A stretch of 64,000 bases of DNA from Psychrobacillus mangrovi (GTDB lineage: Bacteria; Bacillota; Bacilli; Bacillales_A; Planococcaceae), in assembly GCF_037104765.1 (NCBI RefSeq), contig NZ_JBAWSY010000002.1, forward strand, positions 434,001 through 498,000. The letters are read 5' to 3'. A program made the position numbers and the translations under genes. The notes under the pieces were generated by a model. It ran no database searches, had not been told where the DNA came from, and was given only the letters and a program-made list of their open reading frames with translations. Positions 50,914 to 59,893 of the stretch are shown here, one piece after another (position 1 is the stretch's first letter; every line of letters begins with the position of its first letter).

Positions 50914-52416
50914 TTAAGTATTGACCGGCTCTTTTTCGCTTAAACCGAGAGCCTGCGCTGTTGAAATATGAATTTCTTGCAGTAGCTCTGGATTTTCCAT
51001 TAGTGACACGCCATAAGAAGGAATCATCTCTTTAATTTTTGGTTCCCATTCTTGCATATGTTGTGGGAAGCATTTATTAAGTATTTCAAGCATAGCGTGG
51101 ACTGCGGTAGAAGCACCTGGAGAAGCACCCAGTAATGCTGCGATTGAACCATCAGCCGCACTAACAATCTCCGTACCAAATTGTAGCGTTCCTTTACCAC
51201 CGGCCTCCGTATCTTTAATAACTTGCACACGTTGACCTGCCACTACTGTATCCCAATCCTCGAGTTTAGCGTCCGGGATAAACTCCTGTAGTTCTTCAAT
51301 GCGCTTCTCTTTAGATAACATGACTTGCTGGATCAAGTATTTTGTTAATGACATCTCTTTTGCGCCTGCTGCCAACATAGTTACGACATTATCTGGTTTT
51401 ATAGAAGTTACTAAATCAAACATGGAACCAGTTTTTAAAAACTTTGGTGAGAAACCAGCAAAAGGTCCGAATAGTAACGATTTTTTATTGTCGATAAATC
51501 TAGTGTCAAGATGCGGAACAGACATTGGGGGAGCACCAACTTTAGCTTTCCCGTATACTTTTGCATGATGTTGCTCCACAACTTCCGGATTGTTACATAC
51601 TAAAAATAGTCCACTTACTGGGAATCCTCCAATATGTTTTCCTTCAGGAATACCGGATTTTTGTAGTAAATGTAGACTTCCTCCTCCGCCTCCAACAAAG
51701 ACGAATTTTGCTGTATGGTATTCAATTTTACCTTCAGCATCATTCTTAACTTTTACTTCCCACTTACCATCGCTCGTACGTGTAAGATTTTCAACACTAT
51801 GTTCGTAATTAATATCAACGTTTTTATTTTTTAAGTGGTCAAGCAATAGACGCGTTAAAGCGCCAAAGTTGACATCCGTTCCAGTATCAATCTTTGTTGC
51901 TGCAATCGCTTCATTCGCTAGACGGTCTTTCATAATAAGCGGAATCCATTCCTTTAGTTTTGCTTGATCATCGGAAAATTCCATTCCTTGGAACAGAGGG
52001 TTTTTTGACATCGCTTCAAAACGTTTCTTTAAAAACGAGACATTTTCTTCCCCTTGTACCATACTCATATGAGGCAAGGGCATGATAAAGTCCTTAGGAT
52101 TATTTATCAGTTTATTGTTTACTAAATAAGACCAAAACTGCATGGAAAGCTGGAACTGTTCATTAATTTTTATAGCTTTTCTAATATCTATAGATCCATC
52201 CGGTTTTTCACTCGTGTAGTTTAGTTCGCAAAGTGCCGCATGCCCCGTTCCCGCATTATTCCATTCGTTTGAGCTTTCCTCTCCTGCTTTGGTTAGCTTC
52301 TCAAACACTGTAATTTTCCATTCGGGTACTAATTCTTTTAAGATTGTTCCTAATGTTGCACTCATGATTCCGGCACCAATTAAAATGACGTCTGTTTTAG
52401 TTTCTATGTTGCTCAT
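50914..52416 (-). CDS. mqo: Malate:quinone oxidoreductase
   Basis: A 500-residue FAD enzyme that oxidises malate to oxaloacetate and passes electrons to quinone at the membrane. The N-terminal dinucleotide fold is DVILIGAGIMSATLGTIL; ESSNEWNNAGTGHAALCELNYT is the family signature; VFVGGGGGSLHLLQKSGIP, GGFPVSGLFL, FGPFAGFSPKFLK and GASPGASTAVHAMLE are also typical. It appears monocistronic, with a leader of roughly 150 bp that is AT-rich. Confidence 0.95.
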   Translation of the reverse strand: MSNIETKTDVILIGAGIMSATLGTILKELVPEWKITVFEKLTKAGEESSNEWNNAGTGHAALCELNYTSEKPDGSIDIRKAIKINEQFQLSMQFWSYLVNNKLINNPKDFIMPLPHMSMVQGEENVSFLKKRFEAMSKNPLFQGMEFSDDQAKLKEWIPLIMKDRLANEAIAATKIDTGTDVNFGALTRLLLDHLKNKNVDINYEHSVENLTRTSDGKWEVKVKNDAEGKIEYHTAKFVFVGGGGGSLHLLQKSGIPEGKHIGGFPVSGLFLVCNNPEVVEQHHAKVYGKAKVGAPPMSVPHLDTRFIDNKKSLLFGPFAGFSPKFLKTGSMFDLVTSIKPDNVVTMLAAGAKEMSLTKYLIQQVMLSKEKRIEELQEFIPDAKLEDWDTVVAGQRVQVIKDTEAGGKGTLQFGTEIVSAADGSIAALLGASPGASTAVHAMLEILNKCFPQHMQEWEPKIKEMIPSYGVSLMENPELLQEIHISTAQALGLSEKEPVNT

Positions 52417-52940
52417 TTATACCAACCTTTTCCCTAAAATTTGCAGAAAAGATGTAGGCGACATACCAAGTTAAGGCACTACCTATTCACACACCTTTTC
52501 TGTTCTCACTTAAAATCAATATCGTAGCGTATTACATTTATTTATAAATTAAAATATCTACTATTATAACACATAATAATAAGTTAGCTAAAAGCTGATA
52601 AAAGGTCAGAAGTCTGTCCACTAGGTCTAGGAGCACACAAAAACCAAAGCTCAACGCAACTTCTTGCAAGGCTTAAGCTTCGGTTTGCCATTATGGATGA
52701 ACTGCCAACCTCTAATTTTCACCTTTACTTACCATCTAACGCCATGAAATATACATCATCATTGGGTTGATGAATCTAGTATAAATCTAAATTATTTATT
52801 TGTAATTGTTCAGAGTTTTGCAAACGCTTTCTTTGCGTTCTCAAAACAAGCATCCTGAAATGATAATTGAACAACTCTACAAATTATATCTTTCATCCAT
52901 CTTGAATATCAAAAATATTATTATTGATGTATTTCAGTGA
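52417..52940. other. Gene-free region with two hairpins
   Basis: No gene is recognised. A stem around 52640-52693 (AAACCGAAGCTTAAGCC / GGCTTAAGC-type pairing, minus strand, ending TTTTTGTG) and a nested inverted repeat at 52804-52875 (TTGTTCAG, GTTTTG, AACGC with their complements) are present. They may terminate transcription from the VOC gene. The mqo promoter probably lies near 52563-52568 (TATAAT on the minus strand). Confidence 0.45.
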
Positions 52941-53291
52941 TTATTTCTCCCAAATTTCAATCCATCTACCTTCTGGATCAGAAATCCAAATAAATGTTCC
53001 AAACTCGCTTTTTTCAGGTTCTTTTAGAAGTGGCACGCCAATTTTGTCGAAATGCTCTATCCAAGTTTCAATTTTTTCTACTTGAAAATTTAGCATCACA
53101 GATTGTTCTTTTGGAAAATAATCACTATCCGCATTAAAGAAAGAGAAAATTGTTTCGTTATCAGCATCGTGTTTGATGAAAGCGCCATTCCAATCTCCCA
53201 TAGAAATTCCTAATGTATCTTTATACCAATCTTTCAATGAATCAACATCATTTGACCTCAAAAAAATTCCACCAAAACCTTTAACTTTCAT
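52941..53291 (-). CDS. VOC-family protein
   Basis: A 116-residue single VOC module: GFGGIFLRSNDVDSLKDWYKDTLGI at the start and FIWISDPEGRWIEIWEK at the end, where Glu113 of IEIWEK is a usual metal ligand. The first metal-binding position is not His here, so catalytic activity is uncertain. Members act as lyases, dioxygenases or antibiotic-binding proteins. ATG at 53291 follows TTGGAGGTC; an in-frame upstream codon at 53306 is rejected. Confidence 0.85.
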   Translation of the reverse strand: MKVKGFGGIFLRSNDVDSLKDWYKDTLGISMGDWNGAFIKHDADNETIFSFFNADSDYFPKEQSVMLNFQVEKIETWIEHFDKIGVPLLKEPEKSEFGTFIWISDPEGRWIEIWEK

Positions 53292-53524
53292 AGTTATGAC
53301 CTCCAATTAGATAATCATGTTTTGTATTTTTGTTCATATAGTACACCCAACTCTTTTTCTTCAATATTATAAAATTTCACTTACCTAACCCTTTAGCTCT
53401 TGTAACCGTTTCATTGCAGAGTGAACGGTAAGTCTATGAAATGAAACTAATTTATTCTTGTAGACGACCCCATAGATACTATAAGGGGAAAAGGAGCAAC
53501 CTATATTTTATATACTTACTTCAT

Positions 53525-54370
53525 TTATTTAATCCGCATATAATCCAAGACTTTTTGATCGATATATCCCCTCGCTTGAACTCGCTCATCAAAGTTTTCA
53601 AAGAGATGGTAGGATTGCACCGCATCTAATAAATCCTCACGATCTTCAAGATCTCGATCCAAATGACCATTTTCATAGAGTAAATTTTGTATCTCATCTT
53701 GCAGTTCACCTTCTATTGTTATAACCTCTTCTGGTAGGGTTGCCTCAAAATAGAGCCGATGTAATTTCAATAACCGTGCTATCTCTTTAACAGGCTCTTC
53801 ATGATCATCGACTCGGAGATCAATATAGCGATCATTAAATCCTCCATAGCTACCATTTTCTTTTACAATTAACAATGCTGCAGACTGTTTTCCACGGCTG
53901 TCACCACCTGCAAGTTCTCCTGCACACAATGCATCTAGTAAACGCTCCGCTAAGGAACCCTCTGATTTTACAAATGATGCTCGCATTGCTTCTACTGTGT
54001 TATGATCAACTAAAATATTTCCTTGTACAGCAAAATTTTCTCCTGCATAACCACCTGCCCAATCAAAACAATCCTCGCCTGTAAAGGTAATACTTTTTCC
54101 CTTTGCATCTACAATTCCTACTTGCCTAGATGCAGACTTTTCATCGTTTTCAACGAGATTTTTTAAAACTTCCTCGGGTGCCACTCCTTTTTCCAGCAAC
54201 TCCAAACCGTATTTACCATAATCTAAATTTGCCCAAGATTGGGTAGCAATAGCCCCTACACCCGCTTTTGCAAAAGGAACAACTGCTCCGACGCTTAAAA
54301 ATTTGGACGCTACTGCTACACCTAACTCTCTCGTTTGCGGATCATAGCCAACAATTGAAAATGTCATCAT
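53525..54370 (-). CDS. DUF1028 family protein
   Basis: A 281-residue protein. The N-terminal ~190 residues match DUF1028, which has an N-terminal-nucleophile hydrolase-like fold: TFSIVGYDPQTRELGVAVASKFLSVG, GAIATQSWANLDYG, GEDCFDWAGGYAGENFAVQGN and GGDSRGKQSAALLI. The C-terminal ~80 residues are a helical extension sometimes called peptidoglycan-binding; that is not proven. Start ATG at 54370 (or the next codon) follows GAGAGGGG; a longer in-frame version is rejected. Function unknown, possibly peptide degradation. Confidence 0.82.
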   Translation of the reverse strand: MMTFSIVGYDPQTRELGVAVASKFLSVGAVVPFAKAGVGAIATQSWANLDYGKYGLELLEKGVAPEEVLKNLVENDEKSASRQVGIVDAKGKSITFTGEDCFDWAGGYAGENFAVQGNILVDHNTVEAMRASFVKSEGSLAERLLDALCAGELAGGDSRGKQSAALLIVKENGSYGGFNDRYIDLRVDDHEEPVKEIARLLKLHRLYFEATLPEEVITIEGELQDEIQNLLYENGHLDRDLEDREDLLDAVQSYHLFENFDERVQARGYIDQKVLDYMRIK

Positions 54371-54435
54371 TATACCCCTCTCATTTTCCACATCCTTACT
54401 TATTTCTATTTTAACTTTATATTCTGTCAATTAAA

Positions 54436-54470
54436 AGAACCCATCCCCTTTTTAATAGGGTGGGTTCAAA
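54436..54470 (-). terminator. Terminator of the MBL-fold gene
   Basis: On the minus strand GAACCCACCC pairs with GGGGATGGGTTC and is followed by TTTTAATTG. The plus-strand text GGGTTCAAATCC merely looks like a tRNA T-arm. Confidence 0.75.
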
Positions 54471-54477
54471 TCCAAAG

Positions 54478-55335
54478 TTAATTATTTTTTTCATTAACAT
54501 ACTTACCATATCCAGGCTTCGCGATTTGTTCAAAATCTTTTACTAATAGATGTAAGTTGCTCGCCAATAGTTCACCAGTCATCGGTAAACCATGCCCTGT
54601 AACAGCGACTTTTGGTTTTAATTCAGCTAACCTTTCCACTGAATCCCTTGCTGCCTCCCAATCTGTTGTAAAATATCTTGGAGGGCCACTAATTTCCTGC
54701 TCCTGAGTGATTACTTTATATAAATATTCTTGTTTTACAGTAACAAATGCATCTCCAACTATTAAAACTTTATCTTCATCCCTAAACAGTGATACATGAC
54801 CTGGCGTGTGTCCCGGAGTATGAATCCATCTAAAACCTGGCATATGAGGAATTGTTCCATCTGAAGGTAATTCCTTCACAAGGTCTCCTAAATTGATTGG
54901 ATCCTTTGGAAACATAGCTGACATTTTGGCTATCATACCGCCTTCTACTGTTGGATCTGGATTTTGATAACTTTCCTTTCCTGTTAAAAAAGGCAATTCC
55001 AGACTATGTGCATAAACTGGTATATCCCATTTCTCCACTAATTCAATAATTGCACCTACATGATCAAAGTGCCCGTGAGTTAAAATAATGGCATTAGGTT
55101 TTTTATTTTCACCAAACCGTTCTTCTATGACAGAGATAATCTCCTTAGAAGAATGAGGCATACCAGCATCCACTAGAACAAAATCATCAGACTGAGGATG
55201 CCCTACTAAACATATATTAACAATTTGTATCGTATGACAATAAATATCTGGGAGAACGTCAAATCCTACTCCACTTCCAACTGATGTTGCAGGTATAAAT
55301 TTATAATCGTCACCATACGAAATAGTCTGATCCAC
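54478..55335 (-). CDS. MBL-fold metallo-hydrolase
   Basis: A 285-residue metallo-beta-lactamase-fold protein. The zinc motif is LTHGHFDHVGA (H-x-H-x-D-H) near residues 84-94, followed by FRWIHTPGHTPGHVSLF and GDAFVT; a late VTGHGLPM supplies another ligand. The substrate is unknown; the group includes lactonases and glyoxalase II relatives. GTG at 55335 follows AGAGGG. A terminator separates it from the DUF1028 gene. Confidence 0.87.
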   Translation of the reverse strand: MDQTISYGDDYKFIPATSVGSGVGFDVLPDIYCHTIQIVNICLVGHPQSDDFVLVDAGMPHSSKEIISVIEERFGENKKPNAIILTHGHFDHVGAIIELVEKWDIPVYAHSLELPFLTGKESYQNPDPTVEGGMIAKMSAMFPKDPINLGDLVKELPSDGTIPHMPGFRWIHTPGHTPGHVSLFRDEDKVLIVGDAFVTVKQEYLYKVITQEQEISGPPRYFTTDWEAARDSVERLAELKPKVAVTGHGLPMTGELLASNLHLLVKDFEQIAKPGYGKYVNEKNN

Positions 55336-55419
55336 AATATCCCTCTTTTCATCTTTCTTACATTTAGTTTTTCACTGCTCACATAAATTTATACCACGCT
55401 ATTTACTTCACTAAACAAG

Positions 55420-55448
55420 TTGACTTCTTCACTTTTATTTGGTAAATT
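55420..55448 (+). promoter_or_regulatory. Promoter of the argS leader
   Basis: TTGACT, 17 bases, TAAATT, just before the T-box leader begins. Confidence 0.6.
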
Positions 55449-55464
55449 CAATTTTAATATCTAC

Positions 55465-55699
55465 GATAAAGAGAGTAACAACGTCGGATTACCAAGCGAG
55501 CTAGGGATGGTGAAAGCCTAGTTATAATGAGTTGTGAACCGCACTTTGGAGATGCTTAAAAGAAAAGAACAAGTGCCCTTTTTCTTTAAAGCCGGAGACT
55601 CACCGTTAGGAGAAAGTGGCCTAAAATAGGCAAATTGAGTGGTACCGCGGAAGTTCGAGCTTTCGTCTCATTTTTATGATGAGACGAGGGCTTTTTTTA
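55465..55699 (+). ncRNA. T-box leader controlling argS
   Basis: The leader shows GCGAGC-x-GGGATGGTGAAAGCC in stem I, the highly conserved T-box AATTGAGTGGTACCGCGG (55633-55650) and a strong terminator (55658-55698: TCGTCTCAT / ATGAGACGA then a T-run). The specifier is probably CGC at 55540-55542 in GAACCGCACTTTGGAG, an arginine codon. Uncharged tRNA-Arg would pair with the specifier and T-box, block the terminator and allow argS expression. Confidence 0.92.
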
Positions 55700-55715
55700 A
55701 TTAGGAGGAGTTTAA

Positions 55716-57380
55716 ATGAAACAGTTAGTTGTAGACATTCTTCAAAATTTCACGACTGAGTTATTAGAGGAGCATATGATCGAGGAACCTGTGTATTCAC
55801 ATTTAGGAGACTATGCTCTACCCTGTTTTTCATTTGCCAAAAAGCAAAAGAAATCGCCTAATGTAATTGCACAAGAACTCGCTAATCGTATTCAGGATAT
55901 ACACATTGAAAAAGTTGAAGCTGTAAATGGTTATGTGAATATATTCATGAAACGAACAACATTCACTAATTCCGTTTTGACTATTATTCACGAGCAAGAA
56001 AAACTATTTGGTTCTTCTAATTTAGGTGCTGGAGGTGTAGTTACAATTGATATGTCCTCCCCAAACATTGCAAAACCATTTTCCATGGGTCATTTACGAT
56101 CAACCGTTATAGGAAATTCAATTGCTTTAATTCTAGAAAAAAATGGATACAAACCAATTAAGATAAACCATCTCGGTGATTGGGGTACCCAGTTTGGGAA
56201 ATTGCTAGTAGCTTATCGATTATGGGGAGACGAAAAGAAAGTTCAGGAAGCGCCTATTCAAACATTATTAGCTCTATATATTCATTTTCATGAGGAGGCG
56301 GAAACGGATGAGTCATTGAATGATAAGGGCAGAGCTGCCTTTAAATCTTTAGAAGATGGTGATCATGAAGCATTAGCATTATGGGAATGGTTTCGTACAG
56401 AATCATTAAATGAGTTTCAAAAGATTTATAACTTACTTGGCGTTACGTTTGACTCTTATAAAGGAGAGGCGTATTACAACGACAAAATGGACCCGATAGT
56501 GGATGACTTACAACAAAAGAAATTATTAATTGCATCTGATGGTGCACTTGTTGTAAATGTTGGAGAAAACTTACCTCCTTGTCTAATTAAAAAATCAGAT
56601 GGTGCAACTCTATATGCGACAAGAGATATTACAGCAGCCATCCATCGAAAAGAGAACTATCATTTCATAAAATCTTTATATGTTGTTGGAAATGAACAAA
56701 GCTTACACTTCGCACAGTTAAAGGCGGTATTAAATAAAATGGGATATGAGTGGTCTGAAGCAATTCAACATATTCCTTTTGGATTAATCTTGAAAGACGG
56801 AAAAAAGTTGTCGACTCGTAAAGGAAAAATTATATTATTAGAAGAAGTATTAAATGAAGCTATTCAATTAGCGGAGGAAACGATTGAAGAAAAAAATCCT
56901 TTGTTAGTGAATAAAAAAGAAGTAGCAAAAGAAGTAGGTGTAGGAGCAATCATCTTTAGTGATCTAAAACAACACCGAAAGCATGACATCGAATTTGATA
57001 TAAAGAAAATGCTTCAAACTGAGGGAGAAACAGGTCCCTATATCCAGTATACGTACGCACGTGCCTGCTCTGTTTTAAGAAAAGTTCAGAATAATGATAT
57101 TTTCCAAGTCACTGAAGTAAATGATTATGAATGGGAAGTTATCAAATCACTTGAGAAATTTCCAGACATTATTCAACGGGCAGCAATTGAGTATGACCCA
57201 TCATTAGTAGCAAAATATGCATTAGATTTGTCCCAAGTTTTCAATTCATTTTATGGAAACGTGCCAATAATAAAAGATCCTCCTCAATTACCATATCGCT
57301 TAGCAATTGTTCAATCAGTTATAACCTTGTTAGGAGAATCCTTAAGATTGCTAGGAATGAAAGCGCCTATTGAAATGTAA
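55716..57380 (+). CDS. argS: Arginyl-tRNA synthetase, T-box regulated
   Basis: A 554-residue class I synthetase. The N-terminal tRNA-binding domain is followed by MSSPNIAKPFSMGHLRSTVIGNS, the HIGH-motif region (here SMGH), and later KLSTRKGK, the KMSKS counterpart. The C-terminal helical anticodon domain contains EGETGPYIQYTYARACSVLRK and the terminal LLGMKAPIEM. It charges tRNA-Arg. Bacillales often carry two argS genes; T-box control suggests the arginine-starvation-responsive copy. ATG follows TAGGAGGAG. Confidence 0.95.
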   Translation: MKQLVVDILQNFTTELLEEHMIEEPVYSHLGDYALPCFSFAKKQKKSPNVIAQELANRIQDIHIEKVEAVNGYVNIFMKRTTFTNSVLTIIHEQEKLFGSSNLGAGGVVTIDMSSPNIAKPFSMGHLRSTVIGNSIALILEKNGYKPIKINHLGDWGTQFGKLLVAYRLWGDEKKVQEAPIQTLLALYIHFHEEAETDESLNDKGRAAFKSLEDGDHEALALWEWFRTESLNEFQKIYNLLGVTFDSYKGEAYYNDKMDPIVDDLQQKKLLIASDGALVVNVGENLPPCLIKKSDGATLYATRDITAAIHRKENYHFIKSLYVVGNEQSLHFAQLKAVLNKMGYEWSEAIQHIPFGLILKDGKKLSTRKGKIILLEEVLNEAIQLAEETIEEKNPLLVNKKEVAKEVGVGAIIFSDLKQHRKHDIEFDIKKMLQTEGETGPYIQYTYARACSVLRKVQNNDIFQVTEVNDYEWEVIKSLEKFPDIIQRAAIEYDPSLVAKYALDLSQVFNSFYGNVPIIKDPPQLPYRLAIVQSVITLLGESLRLLGMKAPIEM

Positions 57381-57506
57381 AAGAGGTTATATTTTTCAAC
57401 TTTCTCAAACCTAGCTTTATTGTTTACAAAAACAGAAACACCACTGACTAAAGTCCAACCCCCCTCTTCCTATATGAATACGCTATTAAAGAGAGGAAGT
57501 GAACTA

Positions 57507-59237
57507 GTGGAGAAAAGAAAACCATGCAGCAAATGCGGAAAAATTCATAGCTCTAGGGGTAGGCGAGGGCCAAGAGGTTTGGAGGGACCTTCTGGTGAGC
57601 AAGGCCCCCCTGGAGTTCCAGGTCCACCTGGTCCACGAGGGGAAAGAGGACCTCGAGGATTAATGGGTTATGAAGGGTTTCCTGGTCCAATAGGTGAAAC
57701 TGGTCCGCAAGGTATTCCTGGGGAACAAGGACCTCCTGGTATTCCTGGACCTAAAGGTAAAAATGGTTCGCAAGGTGCACCTGGGGTACCTGGGCCTCAA
57801 GGTATTCCAGGACCAAAAGGCGAAACTGGCCCTCAGGGTGATCCTGGTAAACAAGGACCTACTGGGGTTCCTGGGCCTCAAGGTATTCCAGGGTCAAAAG
57901 GCGAAACTGGTCCACAAGGTGTTTGCGGGCCTATAGGCGAAGCTGGTCCGCAAGGTGTTCCTGGGCCTAAAGGCGAAACTGGCCCTCGAGGTGTTCCTGG
58001 GGAACAAGGTTCTCCCGGGGTACCTGGTCCTCAGGGTATACCTGGACCTAAAGGTGAAAATGGTTCGCAAGGTATTCCTGGGGAACAAGGCCCTCCTGGG
58101 GTGGCTGGGCCTCAGGGTATTCCGGGGCCTAAAGGTGAAAATGGTCCCCAGGGTCTACGTGGATATCAAGGACCTCCTGGATTGGCTGGGCCTCCTGGTA
58201 TTCCGGGGCCTAAAGGTGAAAATGGCCTGCAAGGTGTTCCTGGGCCTAAAGGCGAAACTGGTCCTCGAGGTGTTTCGGGTGAACAAGGACCTCGTGGAGT
58301 GGCAGGTCCTCCTGGTATTCCTGGACCTAAAGGTGAAAATGGTCTGCAGGGTGTTCCTGGGGAACGAGGACCTCGTGGTATTCCGGGGCCTAAAGGCGAA
58401 AATGGTCTGCAGGGTGTACCTGGGGAACAAGGACCTCGTGGAGTGGCAGGTCCTCCTGGTATCCCTGGGCCTAAAGGTGAAAAAGGTCCGCAGGGTGATC
58501 CTGGGGAACAAGGATCTCCTGGTATTCGTGGGTCTAAAGGTGAAACTGGCGCGAAAGGTATTCCTGGAGAACAAGGTCTTCCTGGGATGCCCGGGCCTCC
58601 GGGTATTCCTGGACCTAAAGGTGAAAGCGGTCCACAGGGTCTTCGTGGGTATCAAGGGCCTCCTGGATTGTCAGGTCCTCCTGGTATCCCTGGGCCTAAA
58701 GGTGAAAAAGGTCCGCAGGGTGATCCTGGGGAGAAAGGTCCTCCCGGGAAAGCGGGGCCAACTGGGCCAACTGGAGCTCAAGGTCCCGCAGGAGTGGCTG
58801 GACCACCTGGACCAGCTGCTGGGATTGCAGAATATGCTTATATTTTTAATACGGATAAGCAAAGGACTTATCAAGAAGAAGATATCTCCTTTAATACTAA
58901 TGGTATTATGACAGCGGGAATTACCCATACAGAAGGAGAAGCAATTATTCACATTAAAAATGGTGGTGTTTACGAAATTTTCTATCACTTAACAGGTAGA
59001 CAGCCAAATCAGGTCACTCTATTTGCAAATGGTAAAGAAATAAAAGGCACATCCTTTGGTGCTGAAAATGGAAATAACCAAAACGTTGGTATTCAAATTC
59101 TTCGTTTAAAAGATAATACTGATTTGACTCTTCGTAATCATACCTCCCTACCAAGTCATTTTGACCTACGATTCGATGCTGGTGGTTCACAAATCGGTAT
59201 AAATGCGGCTATTATCATTAAAAAAATATCTACGTAA
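57507..59237 (+). CDS. Collagen-like glycine-repeat protein, BclA-like
   Basis: A 576-residue protein from GTG at 57507 (behind AGAGGAAG); longer starts at 57474 (ATG) and 57420 (TTG) lack ribosome sites. A short N-terminus with CSKCGK leads into about 140 uninterrupted Gly-x-y triplets (57550 to about 58820), many of the type GPKGETGPQG, GVPGEQGPPG, with Pro and Thr typical of bacterial collagens. The last ~130 residues form a globular domain (YAYIFNTDKQRTYQEEDISFNTNG ... DAGGSQIGINAAIIIKK) like the trimeric, TNF-like C-terminus of exosporium BclA. It is probably a surface filament of the spore. Confidence 0.88.
   Translation: MEKRKPCSKCGKIHSSRGRRGPRGLEGPSGEQGPPGVPGPPGPRGERGPRGLMGYEGFPGPIGETGPQGIPGEQGPPGIPGPKGKNGSQGAPGVPGPQGIPGPKGETGPQGDPGKQGPTGVPGPQGIPGSKGETGPQGVCGPIGEAGPQGVPGPKGETGPRGVPGEQGSPGVPGPQGIPGPKGENGSQGIPGEQGPPGVAGPQGIPGPKGENGPQGLRGYQGPPGLAGPPGIPGPKGENGLQGVPGPKGETGPRGVSGEQGPRGVAGPPGIPGPKGENGLQGVPGERGPRGIPGPKGENGLQGVPGEQGPRGVAGPPGIPGPKGEKGPQGDPGEQGSPGIRGSKGETGAKGIPGEQGLPGMPGPPGIPGPKGESGPQGLRGYQGPPGLSGPPGIPGPKGEKGPQGDPGEKGPPGKAGPTGPTGAQGPAGVAGPPGPAAGIAEYAYIFNTDKQRTYQEEDISFNTNGIMTAGITHTEGEAIIHIKNGGVYEIFYHLTGRQPNQVTLFANGKEIKGTSFGAENGNNQNVGIQILRLKDNTDLTLRNHTSLPSHFDLRFDAGGSQIGINAAIIIKKIST
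57550..58820 (+). repeat. Collagen-type coding repeat array
   Basis: Imperfect tandem units, mostly 18 residues (54 bp) such as GIPGPKGENGLQGVPGEQ. Units at about 58,230-58,560 are nearly identical in DNA, showing recent amplification. The array keeps stop-free frames on both strands, so other long frames here are artefacts. Confidence 0.85.
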
Positions 59238-59245
59238 CTCTGTTA

Positions 59246-59288
59246 AAGCTGACCCTAATGAAAAAGAACAAGGGTTCAGCTTCTTTTC
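59246..59288 (+). terminator. Terminator of the collagen-like gene
   Basis: AAGCTGACCCT pairs with AGGGTTCAGCTT and is followed by CTTTTC. Confidence 0.7.
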
Positions 59289-59299
59289 ATTTTGATTAA

Positions 59300-59336
59300 G
59301 AAGAAAGAAAAGAGCTACTCTTTAACGAGCAACTCT
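59300..59336 (-). terminator. Terminator of the flavin reductase operon
   Basis: On the minus strand GAGTTGCTC-gttaaa-GAGTAGCTC is followed by TTTTCTTTC. Confidence 0.65.
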
Positions 59337-59347
59337 CCATCATCAAA

Positions 59348-59881
59348 TTATTTATAAAAGTCTTCAGGTATAGGTCCAAATATTCTTTTATGATATAACA
59401 AAGGATTTTTCTCAGTATTCTTAATCTGAACTACTTCGCCAATGAATATAATATGATCTCCTGCATCTATTTGCTGAAAAGTTTTACATTCAATTTGAGC
59501 GAGTGCCCCCTTCAAAATAGGTAACCCTATCTCTGATTTTCCCCAGTCGCATTGACTAAATCGATCTTCTACTTTAGATGCAAATAATTTACAAATATCA
59601 GCTTGGTCTTCTGCCAAAATATTAACTGCAAATTTATCTACTTTCAAAAAGGTATCGTATGAACTCGATTTTTTATCAATTGACCACAAAATAAGCAACG
59701 GCTCCAAAGACACAGATGCAAACGAATTAACAGTTAATCCAATAGGTTTATTTTCATGATCAAAAGTGGTTACAACAGTTACACCTGTAGGATAATTACC
59801 TAGTGCTTTCTTAAATTCTAGTGATTGGTCTATCAAAGAAGAATTTTCTTCCGCTACATTTGTCATACGATCCACTTCCAT
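59348..59881 (-). CDS. Flavin reductase domain protein (HpaC-like), copy 2
   Basis: A 177-residue FMN-binding reductase, a close paralogue of the 29781 gene (same GNYPTGVTVVTxF, GLTVNSFASVSLEPLLILWSIDK, KVEDRFxQCDW and GPIPxDFYK). It extends the N-terminus by about twelve residues. Here it lies 12 bp after a nitroreductase and close to a luciferase-like oxidoreductase, so it probably feeds reduced flavin to that monooxygenase. Last gene of the minus-strand operon. Confidence 0.9.
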   Translation of the reverse strand: MEVDRMTNVAEENSSLIDQSLEFKKALGNYPTGVTVVTTFDHENKPIGLTVNSFASVSLEPLLILWSIDKKSSSYDTFLKVDKFAVNILAEDQADICKLFASKVEDRFSQCDWGKSEIGLPILKGALAQIECKTFQQIDAGDHIIFIGEVVQIKNTEKNPLLYHKRIFGPIPEDFYK

Positions 59882-59893
59882 TCTTTTTATTTT

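Noticed and set aside
52816..52830. cre-like TGCAAACGCTTTCT
   Set aside because: Two mismatches to the consensus, and it is part of a hairpin far from any promoter.
54455..54475. tRNA T-arm-like GGTTCAAATCC
   Set aside because: It belongs to a terminator hairpin; no acceptor stem, anticodon arm or D-arm can be built around it.
57660..58988. Long open frames on both strands inside the collagen-like gene
   Set aside because: By-products of the Gly-x-y repeat; amino-acid composition is that of a shifted repeat and start sites are poor.
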